A program made the translations under genes and the position numbers. From contig CALMJO010000440.1 in assembly GCA_937864375.1 (NCBI GenBank), positions 1 to 6,427 on the forward strand: 6,427 bases of DNA, given 5' to 3'. The notes beneath the pieces are model-generated. The model was not told where the DNA came from. It made no database searches and was given only the letters and a program-made list of their open reading frames with translations. This stretch comes from an uncultured Spirochaetota bacterium (GTDB lineage Bacteria > Spirochaetota > UBA4802 > UBA5368). The first letter of the stretch is position 1, and each line of letters starts with the position of its first letter. This document shows positions 1 to 6,427 of this stretch, one piece after another.

Positions 1-46
1 TACACCTCTCTATTCGTCGGCAGCGTCAGATGTGTATAAGAGACAG
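1..46 (+). other. Illumina Nextera i5 adapter left on the contig end
   Basis: This is synthetic sequence, not genome. Bases 1-5 (TACAC) are the end of the P5 flow-cell oligo. Bases 6-13 (CTCTCTAT) match an i5 index, the one I know as S502/N502. Bases 14-27 (TCGTCGGCAGCGTC) are the Nextera read-1 adapter. Bases 28-46 (AGATGTGTATAAGAGACAG) are the 19-base Tn5 mosaic end. The parts are contiguous and in library order, so genomic DNA begins at base 47. Any protein read across this junction carries false residues: LSLIHI at the end of the minus-strand kinase, or MYKRQ at the start of a plus-strand ORF. The mosaic end is Tn5-derived, but it should not be annotated as a natural transposon. Confidence 0.98.
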
Positions 47-2818
47 GTGTCCCACGACGTCGGTGATGAACACCGCCAGGCTCCCGTCGTCGAGCAGGTG
101 GAAATCGAAGTAATCGCCCCCTACATGCTCCGCCGAGATGTAATGCGCCGAAATGGTGAAATGGGGCGAGCGCGGCGGTCCCGCGGGGAGGGTGTTCCGC
201 TGTATGCGCCGCGCAAGGTCGAGCTCCTGCTCGATCTTCGCGAGCCTCTTCCCTTCCCTGAACGCGTTCTTCAAATATATGTGGAAGCGCGTCCTGGTGA
301 TGAGCTCGCTCTTGGAGAACGGCTTCACGATGTAATCGCTCCCGCCCGCGGCGAATCCCTCCACCAGGTCGTTCACGCGGTTGCGCGCCGTGAGGAGCAC
401 GATGGGAAGCTCGTTGTAAGGAATGATCTTCCTTATCCTCGCGGCCGCCTCGTACCCGCTCATGCCCGGCATCATGACGTCGAGGAGCACCAGGTCCGGC
501 ACCTCCGCTTCCAGCATGGCCAGCGCCTCGGGGCCCGACGTCGCCGTGCGCACGCGGTATCCCTCGACCGAAAGAAAGTTCACGATCACCTGCAGGTTGA
601 TGGGATCGTCGTCCACCGCGAGCACGGTTCCCTCGCGGCCGGGCTGCTCCGCGAGATCGAAGGTGCGCAGTATGTCCTCGTCCTGCCTGCTGGATGCGCG
701 CTGCGCGGCCTCTTCCGCGTCATTGACGAGGGAGGAGGCGATGCGATCATCCTGGTTCCCTGAACCCGACTGCAATTCTTTTTCCGCGCTTCCGGGCGCC
801 CCGTCCGCGATCCGCAGGGTGAAGTGGAAGGACGAGCCCCCGCCAGGACCGGACTCGGCCCATAGCCTTCCGCCGTGGAGCTCCACCAGGCTCCTGGTGA
901 TCGCGAGCCCCAGCCCCGTCCCCCCGTACGCCCGGTCGGACGAACCGTCCGCCTGCTGGAAGGATTCGAATACCTCCTCCAGCTTGTCCGCGGGGATACC
1001 GATCCCCGTGTCCTTCACGGTCACCTGGATGTATCCCGCCTCGTCCCCGGTCTTGTCCTCCGCCAGCACGCGTACCTCGCCGACGCCGGTGAACTTGATC
1101 GCATTTCCGATCAGGTTCAACAATATCTGCTGGATGCGGTTTTCGTCGCACAATGCGAGCGGGAGGTCGCGGGGAACGCCGTTCTCCAGCGCAAGGGACT
1201 TCGCGCCCACGAGGGGCCGCGAAATCTTGAACAGCATCTCCACCACCTGGCGAAGGTCCACGGGACGGAGGGCGAGCGGTACCTCGCGATTCTTCAGCCG
1301 TGCAAAGTCCAGGATATCGTTCACCAGCGCCGCGAGCCGCCGTCCGCTCGCGGCGATCATCATGATATTGTCCCTCTGCGGCGCGTTGAGCTCGCCCGCG
1401 GCGCCGTCGAGCAGCGATTCTGCGAGCCCGTTGATCCCGTTCAGGGGCGTGCGCAGCTCATGCGAGGTATTCGCGAGAAACTCGTCCTTCATCGAATCGA
1501 GCCTGGTGAGCTCGATGTTCTTGACGCTCACCTGGTCGGAGAGCGCCTCGACCGCCCTGAACGCGCTGGAGAACCTGCGCGAAAGCGAGAACGCCTGCAG
1601 GAAGGTGAATATGAATATGGCGACCGGCAGGAGATGCGTGCTGTTGATGAAGTAATTGGTATGAAGGATATCGTTCACCCCCGCAAGGGTCACTACGGCG
1701 AACCCGAACATGAACAGCATCGCACTCTCCCGCCTCCGGTAAATGGCGATGGTTATTATGACGATGGTGCAGATGAACGAAAGGATCACCGACGCCTGGA
1801 ACGGCATGATGGTATGGGTGTACACGCGCGCCGGGGTCGCGAGCGTTAGCATCGTCAGCGAAACGCCGATCAGGAGATACGTTGTCACGAACCATCGCGG
1901 CACGTCGAGCGGAAACAATTTCTGTAAAAACAGCGCGAACGCGGCTACTCCCAGGAAAAACGCGATGTACTCCAGCTTGATGACGAGCTCGAATGGAACT
2001 CCCGGGAAAAGGTAGGTCAGGTAATAATGTCCGGTGACGAGCGCGCGCAGGGCGAAAAGCAGGCAGATGATTCCAAAATGGAGAGGAGTGGTGTCGGTCT
2101 TCCGGGAAAGGAAAAGCCCAATGTGGTACAGCCCCATGATGAGCAGGCTCCCGAAGAGGAAGATGTCGAACAAAATCTTGTGCTCGCGCAGCGCGCGAAC
2201 CTCCTCCTCCGGGCCAAAGTCGATCTCCCTCCACGGGCCGCCCTTGCGGTAGTGGAAATTCGACACCTGCACCACGAGTTCAAGCTCGCCGGAATCGGGG
2301 ACCATGGTGACGATGTGAGGCCGATACGCGGGCACGGAGGATTCGGGACCGGTTCCCGGTTCGCCCACGCGTGCGAGCATCGCGCCGTTGACCGAGAAAT
2401 CGAACGCGGTGCCCATGGTAAACAGCTGGAACGCGAGCTCGCCGTTCCAGGGCGGGAGGAGCACCTTAAGGCGCAGTGTCGCATGGCCTGCTCCCGGTAG
2501 CGGACCGGTCTCCGAGGGAAAATCGTTCCATACCCCCGGTACGCCAATGAGGCCCGTCATTTGCCCCTGGGCGCCTGTTTTAAAGGCCCCGGGCTCGATG
2601 AACCTGTTCCAGTAGAACTCCCACTCGCCGTTGAGCGGGAGGGGGCCCCGCGTCCGCCAGTCCCAGGACTTTAAATCAAGCACCCCGTTCTTCGCCTGCG
2701 GCGGCTTCCCCTGCCGCACGGCGTCACCGCATGAACAGATAGTCCCGGCAAGCGCCAGGACGGCGCATATATTCATGCAGGCGGTGATGATCACATGGTG
2801 GGATTTTCTATTAGTCAT
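47..2818 (-). CDS. 7TMR-DISM hybrid sensor histidine kinase / receiver / SpoIIE-type phosphatase, C-terminus cut by contig end
   Basis: A membrane signalling protein; 924 genuine residues are present. Residues 1-30 look like a lipoprotein signal peptide with a loose lipobox (I27-C-S-C30). Residues about 45-206 resemble the extracytoplasmic beta-sandwich of 7TMR-DISM receptors (LNGEWEFYW near 62-70), followed by seven hydrophobic helices at about 215-416. A HisKA domain has H453 in SHELRTPL. The HATPase has N572 (GNAIKFT), DTGIGIP at 603-609 and GGTGLGLAI near 632-640. A receiver follows a charged linker, with D736/D737, phospho-acceptor D780, T810 and K832. After a helical linker, RIQRNTLP and GGDYFD begin a SpoIIE/RsbU PP2C phosphatase; D902 and D920 fit metal ligands. 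The gene breaks inside the DVxGHG motif at base 47. The start was chosen because the promoter -10 overlaps the upstream ATG at 2869; ATG 2824 is equally possible, and neither has a clear Shine-Dalgarno sequence. Likely role, inferred: extracellular ligand to phosphorelay to serine dephosphorylation of an anti-sigma antagonist. Confidence 0.93.
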
Positions 2819-2867
2819 AGGCATTGGTCCGGGAGGGGTGTGTGCCCGGCACTTACAACGGTGGGTC

Positions 2868-2895
2868 ATGCTAGCACACCCATGGTTTATGTCAA
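2868..2895 (-). promoter_or_regulatory. Sigma-70-like promoter of the membrane hybrid kinase
   Basis: Read on the minus strand, TTGACA (2895-2890, perfect -35) is followed after 16 bases by TAGCAT (2873-2868). That -10 matches TATAAT at four of six positions, including the first, second and last. Transcription would start near 2861, giving a leader of about 40 bases to the ATG at 2818 or 2824. The promoter rules out the in-frame ATG at 2869 and the GTG at 2986 for transcripts made from it. It also suggests the membrane kinase can be expressed independently of the kinase gene upstream. Confidence 0.6.
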
Positions 2896-2969
2896 TTCGA
2901 TCATGGCAGGCAGGGTGCTTTTTTGATTCGGTGGAAAACCGGGGGCGGACTACCGTGGGAATCCAGGGG

Positions 2970-2995
2970 GCGCCGCCGGGTTTCACAGGCGGCGC
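2970..2995 (-). terminator. GC-rich hairpin directly after the soluble kinase stop
   Basis: A perfect 8-bp stem (GCGCCGCC / GGCGGCGC) with a 10-base loop begins one base past the TGA at 2999-2997. No run of T follows it on the minus strand; the next bases are C-rich. It could be a transcript-end or mRNA-stabilising hairpin, or a Rho-independent terminator without the usual U-tract. The separate promoter at 2895-2868 fits an operon boundary here. Termination itself is inference. Confidence 0.4.
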
Positions 2996-2996
2996 T

Positions 2997-5534
2997 TCAA
3001 CTGTTAATCGGAACCGTTACACGGAACGAGGTCCCCTCCCCGCGCTCGGCGCGCACGCTGCCCCCGAGCTGCTCGGACAGCATCCGGACCAGCTGCATGC
3101 CTAGCCCGCGGTGGGCCTGGGAATCGAACGATTCCGGCAGTCCAGCACCGTTATCCGAAACGCCGAGCTCTACCGTTCCGTCCCCTTTCCTGAGCGCGAC
3201 GGAAACCCTGCCCGCTCCCTCGCCGGGGAACGCGTACTTGATGGCGTTGGTGGCGAGCTCGTTGAGGATCAGTCCGAAGGGAGCGGCCCTCTGCGCCTCG
3301 ATTTTCACCGGGTCGAAGTCGGTGGTGAAGGTGATGCGCGACATCTTGTCGACCAGGGAATCGGTGAGGGACGAGATGATGAGCTTCAGGTAATCGTCCA
3401 GGCGGATCGTGCGCGTGTCGCCCGTGCTGTACAGCATTTCGTAGAGGTGAGCGAGCGAGCTTACCCGGTTCCGGATGCTCCCCAGGACCTCCCTTGTCCC
3501 GGCGTCAGCCGCTCGCGTCGCCTCCAGTCCCACGAGGCTCGATATCATGGCCATGCTGTTCTTGACCCGGTGCTGGAGCTCGCGCAGCATCGCGGCCTTC
3601 TCCTCCAGCCATCTCTCGAGCGCCTCCTCGGCATTCTTCCTGATGGTGACGTCCTGGTTTACGCCGTGCAGCCTCACCGTACGCCCCTGCGCGTCTTTTT
3701 CGACGCGGAACCACGTCGTCACCCAGAACGGTTTGCCGTCGCGTGCGAGCAGCCTGCCCTCGACCTGCATCTGGAACCCGGGATCGTCCGAACCAATCCC
3801 CCGCTCTATCGCGTCGGCCACCTGTGCGATAAAATCCGGGTGCACGTAGCGGCCCGTGAAATCTTCTATCGTCAGCGTATACCCGCCGGCCTCACCCGCG
3901 GTCGTTCCGTGAAGATTGTAGAACTGGTCGTTGAAGGTAAAGGTGCGCGACGGCACGTCGAGCTCCCAGTGGGCCATCTTCGCCACCCTGAGCGCCTCCT
4001 CGTTGCGTTCATCCAGTCCGCGCAGCTTCTCATCCGCCTTAATGCGCGCCGAAATGTCGCGAATGGCGGCGATGTGCACGGGGCGTCCGTTCCTGCTGAA
4101 GTGGCGCGCGGTAATCTCCACAGGGAAAACGGTCCCGTCCCTTTTGCGGTGGTAGCGCACGGGGATGTGCGTCTCACTTTTCTTCGTTACCCTCCGCGTA
4201 TCCGCCGGTTCGGCGGACAGGTCCGTGTTGCATAGTGCCAGGATTTCCTCGCGGGAGTACCCGTAGAGTGAGACCGCGGCTTCGTTCACCTCAAGTATGC
4301 GGCCGGTTTCGTTGTCGATCATGAAGATGGAATCCGATTCCATTTCGAAGAGCTGGCGGTATTTCTCCTCGCTCAGGCGGAGCTTCTCCTCGGTGCGCAT
4401 GCGCTCGGTGATGTCCAGCGCGAACACGATCACCCCGCGCACGCCCCCATGCTCGTCGCGGAACGGATACTTGTCCGTATGCGCCCATTTCCGTTCGCCC
4501 GACGCGGCAAGGTACTCTTCCACCATCCCGGCCTTCATCGCCCCGCTGCCCATTACCTTCAGGTTGTCCGCGTGAAACTTGGCGGCCTGGCCGTGAGGGA
4601 ACAGGTCGAACACGGTCTTCCCGACAATGGCCTCTATGGGCATTCCCAGGGAAGCGGCCGCGAAGGAGTTGCCCCAGAGCACGCGGCTGTCGCGGTCCAT
4701 CTGCCATATGATCACCGGGAGAGAATTGAACACGGCATCCTGCTCGTCCTGCCGCTTCCGGATCTCGCGCTCGGCATTTTTGAGAGGGGTGACGTCGACG
4801 CCGAACGCGAGCGAGGCGGGCTCGCCGTTGAACGTGGTCCTCCCGGCGGTGATGTTGACGAACAGCACGCCCCCATCCTTCGCGAGAACCCGTATTTCTT
4901 CCATCGGCGCCGTTTCGCCCAGCTCAATCACCCGGCGGATCCGCTCGACGACCTTCTCCCTGTCATCGGGATGAATCGCCTCGATGGCGTTTCTGCCCAG
5001 GAACTCTTCCCATGACAGGGCGCCAAAGACCCGAGCGGCGGCCTGGTTGGCATACTGCACCGCGCCATACCGGTGGATCAATATCCCGATCGGCGAGGTT
5101 TCCACGAGGGTCCGGTAGCGCTCTTCGCTCTCCTTGAGCTTCTTGTGTGCGTCATGCAGTCGGAAGGCCATGCCGATGGTCGTGGTAAGGACCTTCTCCC
5201 CGGAGTTCTTTGCTACGTACCCGTACGAGGTGATCCGCTCGGTCTTTTCGAGCACCTCCGGCTCGGTGTGGCTGGAAAGGAATACCAGGGGGACGTCACG
5301 CATGGCAAGTATGATCCGCGCCGCTTCGGTCCCGTCCATGCCCGTACCCAGGTTGATGTCCATCAGCACGAGGTCGATCTTCCGGTCCGGACGCGCCGCC
5401 TCGACAGCCTCCTCGCCGCTGTGCGCGGTGATTACGGCAAACCCGTGCTTCTGCAGCATCTGCGATTCGTAGAGCGCGACGAGTACCTCGTCTTCGACCA
5501 GGAGAATGGTCTTCTCTTCACCGGCTTTCTGCAC
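2997..5534 (-). CDS. Soluble response-regulator/PAS/HisKA_2 sensor histidine kinase
   Basis: An 845-residue cytoplasmic kinase with no signal peptide or membrane helix. It begins with a receiver domain (about 8-125) carrying acidic residues E14/D15, phospho-acceptor D59 in LVLMDINL, S87 or S88 at the Thr/Ser site, and K109. The Lys is followed by Asn instead of the usual Pro. Four PAS modules follow at about 133-253, 261-380, 386-501 and 513-634, joined by helical linkers. The third is the most canonical (YGYSREEIL; HRKRDGTVFPVEITAR), and the fourth looks like the PAS_3 type. HisKA_2 has H655 in ELQHRVKNSM. The HATPase has LNELATNAIKYAF with N763, D794-NGAG and GLGMQLV at 810-816. The GTG at 5534 was chosen because GGAGG lies 8 bases upstream and the receiver starts right after it; an in-frame GTG at 5573 has no such site. 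HisKA_2 kinases usually act on stand-alone response regulators; the partner and ligand are unknown. The receiver may gate the kinase. Confidence 0.93.
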   Translation of the reverse strand: MQKAGEEKTILLVEDEVLVALYESQMLQKHGFAVITAHSGEEAVEAARPDRKIDLVLMDINLGTGMDGTEAARIILAMRDVPLVFLSSHTEPEVLEKTERITSYGYVAKNSGEKVLTTTIGMAFRLHDAHKKLKESEERYRTLVETSPIGILIHRYGAVQYANQAAARVFGALSWEEFLGRNAIEAIHPDDREKVVERIRRVIELGETAPMEEIRVLAKDGGVLFVNITAGRTTFNGEPASLAFGVDVTPLKNAEREIRKRQDEQDAVFNSLPVIIWQMDRDSRVLWGNSFAAASLGMPIEAIVGKTVFDLFPHGQAAKFHADNLKVMGSGAMKAGMVEEYLAASGERKWAHTDKYPFRDEHGGVRGVIVFALDITERMRTEEKLRLSEEKYRQLFEMESDSIFMIDNETGRILEVNEAAVSLYGYSREEILALCNTDLSAEPADTRRVTKKSETHIPVRYHRKRDGTVFPVEITARHFSRNGRPVHIAAIRDISARIKADEKLRGLDERNEEALRVAKMAHWELDVPSRTFTFNDQFYNLHGTTAGEAGGYTLTIEDFTGRYVHPDFIAQVADAIERGIGSDDPGFQMQVEGRLLARDGKPFWVTTWFRVEKDAQGRTVRLHGVNQDVTIRKNAEEALERWLEEKAAMLRELQHRVKNSMAMISSLVGLEATRAADAGTREVLGSIRNRVSSLAHLYEMLYSTGDTRTIRLDDYLKLIISSLTDSLVDKMSRITFTTDFDPVKIEAQRAAPFGLILNELATNAIKYAFPGEGAGRVSVALRKGDGTVELGVSDNGAGLPESFDSQAHRGLGMQLVRMLSEQLGGSVRAERGEGTSFRVTVPINS

Positions 5535-5542
5535 GGCTGAGA

Positions 5543-5547
5543 CCTCC
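5543..5547 (-). promoter_or_regulatory. Shine-Dalgarno GGAGG deciding the soluble kinase start
   Basis: On the minus strand GGAGG lies 8 bases upstream of the GTG at 5534-5532, inside the longer purine-rich run GGAGCGGAGG. The alternative in-frame GTG at 5573-5571 is preceded by CCTGCCCGGGCG, which has no anti-Shine-Dalgarno match. This favours the 845-residue product over one of 858 residues. Confidence 0.65.
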
Positions 5548-5576
5548 GCTCCCGGAAACGGGCTTGATGACACCGC

Positions 5577-5600
5577 CCGGGCAGGATTCCGAGGGCCCGG
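5577..5600 (-). other. Inverted repeat in the probable 5' leader of the soluble kinase
   Basis: CCGGGC and GCCCGG form a perfect 6-bp stem around a 12-base loop. The stem lies about 43 bases upstream of the chosen GTG. It could fold in the leader transcript or be an operator half-site pair. In DNA this GC-rich it could also arise by chance, and I have no specific family for it. Confidence 0.25.
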
Positions 5601-5634
5601 ATGCCGGCACGCACCAGGGCGCCTCCCTCAGGAA

Positions 5635-5663
5635 AGTATACTACATGCGCGGGAAAACAACAT
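5635..5663 (-). promoter_or_regulatory. Weak promoter candidate for the soluble kinase
   Basis: On the minus strand TATACT (5640-5635) is a five-of-six match to the -10 box and sits in a locally AT-rich patch. At a 17-base spacing the -35 hexamer would be ATGTTG (5663-5658), which matches TTGACA at only two positions. Transcription would start near 5628 and leave a leader of about 94 bases. The weak -35 suggests either activator dependence or a chance match. Confidence 0.35.
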
Positions 5664-5743
5664 TTCTTTTTCCAGGCCGCCCGGTGCCTGCCCTTGCCAT
5701 GGCCGGCCGGGGATCCCTGCGCGCGCGCCCCGTCCACTTTGGA

Positions 5744-5772
5744 TTGACGGCGTACGAGCGTCCCCGTATAAT
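5744..5772 (+). promoter_or_regulatory. Near-consensus sigma-70 promoter of the cupin gene
   Basis: TTGACG (5744-5749) and a perfect TATAAT (5767-5772) are separated by exactly 17 bases, 11 of 12 consensus positions. Transcription would start near 5779, about 38 bases before the cupin ATG. This is the strongest promoter in the window and predicts substantial constitutive transcription unless a repressor acts. It faces away from the kinase promoter candidate, whose -10 lies about 130 bases away. Confidence 0.8.
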
Positions 5773-5806
5773 GCCCCACGGGTTTATTATCCGCGACACC
5801 ATGCCC

Positions 5807-5812
5807 GGAAGG
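5807..5812 (+). promoter_or_regulatory. Ribosome binding site of the cupin gene
   Basis: GGAAGG lies 4 bases before the ATG at 5817 and 13 bases before the next in-frame ATG at 5826. The spacing is short but supports 5817 as the start, with 5826 as the less likely alternative. Confidence 0.5.
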
Positions 5813-5816
5813 TACC

Positions 5817-6167
5817 ATGAAGATCATGAAATATGCCCAGGCCGACCCGCGCTCCTTCGAGTCCGAATCCGTGAAGGGCGTCACCGGGCGCGTCGCCATC
5901 GGCAGGGAAGACGGCGCCCGGAATTTCTGCATGCGGGTCTTCGAGCTCGCGCCGGGAGGGTTCACGCCGCGCCATTCCCATGACTGGGAGCACGAAATCT
6001 TCGTGCACGGGGGAGAGGGAGAGGTCTGGACCGGCACCGGGTGGGAGGCCCTGGGCTCGGGCACGGTGCTCTTCATTCCCCCCAGCGAAGAACACCAGAT
6101 CAGGAACGCCGGGAAGGGAACATTCGTCTTCGTGTGCCTCATCCCCGCAGGTCCGCCCGAGCTGTAG
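5817..6167 (+). CDS. Single-domain cupin protein
   Basis: A small soluble protein of 116 residues, the usual size for a one-domain cupin beta-barrel. Cupin motif 1 is visible at about 47-68: a Gly-Gly-Phe lead-in, H53-S-H55, then E60 and the GGEG turn at 65-68. H53, H55 and E60 are three of the four usual metal ligands. Motif 2 is at about 82-97, with P88, the fourth ligand H93 and N97. All metal ligands are therefore present, so it probably binds a divalent metal, but cupins range from dioxygenases and isomerases to sensors and I cannot assign a substrate. There is no signal peptide. It has its own strong promoter, is divergent from the soluble kinase, and no further gene follows in the window. 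It ends with TAG. A link to the kinases is not shown by the sequence. Confidence 0.88.
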   Translation: MKIMKYAQADPRSFESESVKGVTGRVAIGREDGARNFCMRVFELAPGGFTPRHSHDWEHEIFVHGGEGEVWTGTGWEALGSGTVLFIPPSEEHQIRNAGKGTFVFVCLIPAGPPEL

Positions 6168-6197
6168 CCGGATCTCTATTCGACAGGGGGTGAGATT

Positions 6198-6255
6198 GTC
6201 ATTTTCAGCTTCTCGACTTGCTTTCACTGCGCCCTTCGACGAGATCAGGGCAAGC
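6198..6255 (+). repeat. Degenerate intergenic repeat, copy 1
   Basis: This stretch starts with GTCAT, then AGC, then TCGAC at 6213-6217. The same spacing is found in reverse orientation in copy 2, with 13 of 20 bases identical. Its second half can fold: CTTGC (6217-6221) pairs with GCAAG (6250-6254), or GCCCT (6231-6235) with AGGGC (6247-6251). It lies 30 bases past the cupin stop and could form a transcript-end structure, but no T-run follows. Confidence 0.45.
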
Positions 6256-6317
6256 CAGTTGAAGAACTCGTGATAAACTCCGTCGAACCGCCGTCTGCAG
6301 AGACAGTTACCCCGCAT

Positions 6318-6371
6318 AGGTCGTCCCTCGACGAGCCTGCACTGAGCCTGTCGAAGTGCTCGGGATGACCT
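6318..6371 (-). repeat. Palindromic intergenic repeat, copy 2
   Basis: The ends form an inverted repeat of 10 bases with one mismatch: AGGTCGTCCC at 6318-6327 and GGGATGACCT at 6362-6371. Inside, TCGAC (6328-6332) pairs with GTCGA (6350-6354), and GAGCCTG occurs twice in direct orientation (6333-6339 and 6344-6350). From memory, related CTTCGACAGGCTCAG sequences are dispersed in many environmental bacterial genomes. It resembles a REP-like or non-autonomous element rather than coding sequence. Confidence 0.6.
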
Positions 6372-6427
6372 AACTAGTGCTCTGACCACATAAAATTAAT
6401 TCAATATTTAAACTTTTTCCTGGCATC
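6372..6427. other. AT-rich non-coding tail at the contig end
   Basis: Bases from about 6388 to 6417 are strikingly AT-rich compared with the rest of the window. No convincing -35/-10 pair, hairpin with T-run or start codon with a ribosome binding site is visible on either strand. It may be the upstream region of a gene beyond the contig end. Confidence 0.4.

Noticed and set aside
28..46. Tn5 mosaic end as evidence of a natural transposon
   Set aside because: It is directly preceded by the Nextera read-1 adapter and an i5 index, so it comes from library preparation.
32..763. Plus-strand open frame of 243 codons
   Set aside because: It starts inside the adapter (MYKRQ) and lies antisense to the kinase, whose receiver and phosphatase motifs are unmistakable. 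It shows no recognisable domain.
423..1655. Plus-strand open frame of 410 codons, with others at 875-1849 and 3111-4235
   Set aside because: They are low-complexity Ser/Arg/Pro-rich readings antisense to real kinase domains, a known effect of high-GC codon bias.
2819..2986. N-terminal extension of the membrane kinase to the GTG at 2986
   Set aside because: The extension would place coding sequence over the promoter, overlap the hairpin and put 56 non-hydrophobic residues ahead of a clear signal peptide.
5535..5573. N-terminal extension of the soluble kinase to the GTG at 5573
   Set aside because: It has no Shine-Dalgarno site, whereas the GTG at 5534 has GGAGG at ideal spacing. It cannot be fully excluded.
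5717..5731. Alternating GC run as a possible Z-DNA or regulatory element
   Set aside because: It is too short and too likely by chance in GC-rich DNA to support a call.
5432..6142. Minus-strand open frame of 236 codons opposite the cupin
   Set aside because: It overlaps the cupin, which has intact metal motifs and a strong promoter, and runs out of frame into the kinase N-terminus. It has no recognisable domain.
6382..6410. Possible promoter CTGACC/TATTTA in the AT-rich tail
   Set aside because: The -10 matches only three of six positions and no gene follows within the window.

Overview
The window looks like one end of a metagenomic or draft-genome contig. Bases 1-46 are an Illumina Nextera adapter with its i5 index, not biological DNA, so the natural sequence starts at base 47. 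The genome is GC-rich with ordinary bacterial sigma-70-type promoters. A 7TMR-DISM receptor fused to a histidine kinase, a receiver and a SpoIIE/RsbU-type phosphatase, next to a receiver-first multi-PAS HisKA_2 kinase, is a combination I associate with Spirochaetota (Leptospira-like or environmental spirochaetes). This placement is inference from family knowledge, not a search.

Layout: (1) 1-46, adapter. (2) 47-2818, minus strand: a membrane hybrid sensor kinase ending in the first part of a PP2C-type phosphatase domain, cut by the contig end. (3) 2819-2996: intergenic, with a hairpin just after the upstream gene's stop and a sigma-70-like promoter for the membrane kinase. (4) 2997-5534, minus strand: a soluble kinase with an N-terminal receiver, four PAS domains, HisKA_2 and HATPase. 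(5) 5535-5816: a divergent intergenic region with a weak minus-strand promoter candidate and a near-consensus plus-strand promoter. (6) 5817-6167, plus strand: a single-domain cupin. (7) 6168-6427: no gene; two related, oppositely oriented copies of a GTCAT...TCGAC-type repeat, then an AT-rich tail.

The two kinase genes lie in the same direction and form a signalling cluster. The soluble kinase probably reads cytoplasmic or small-molecule cues through its PAS domains. The membrane kinase probably reads a periplasmic ligand and passes the signal through its own receiver to a serine phosphatase, the usual controller of anti-sigma-factor antagonist partner switching. The cupin is divergently transcribed from its own promoter, and nothing in the sequence ties it to the kinases apart from position. 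I see no tRNA, rRNA, CRISPR array or transposase gene.
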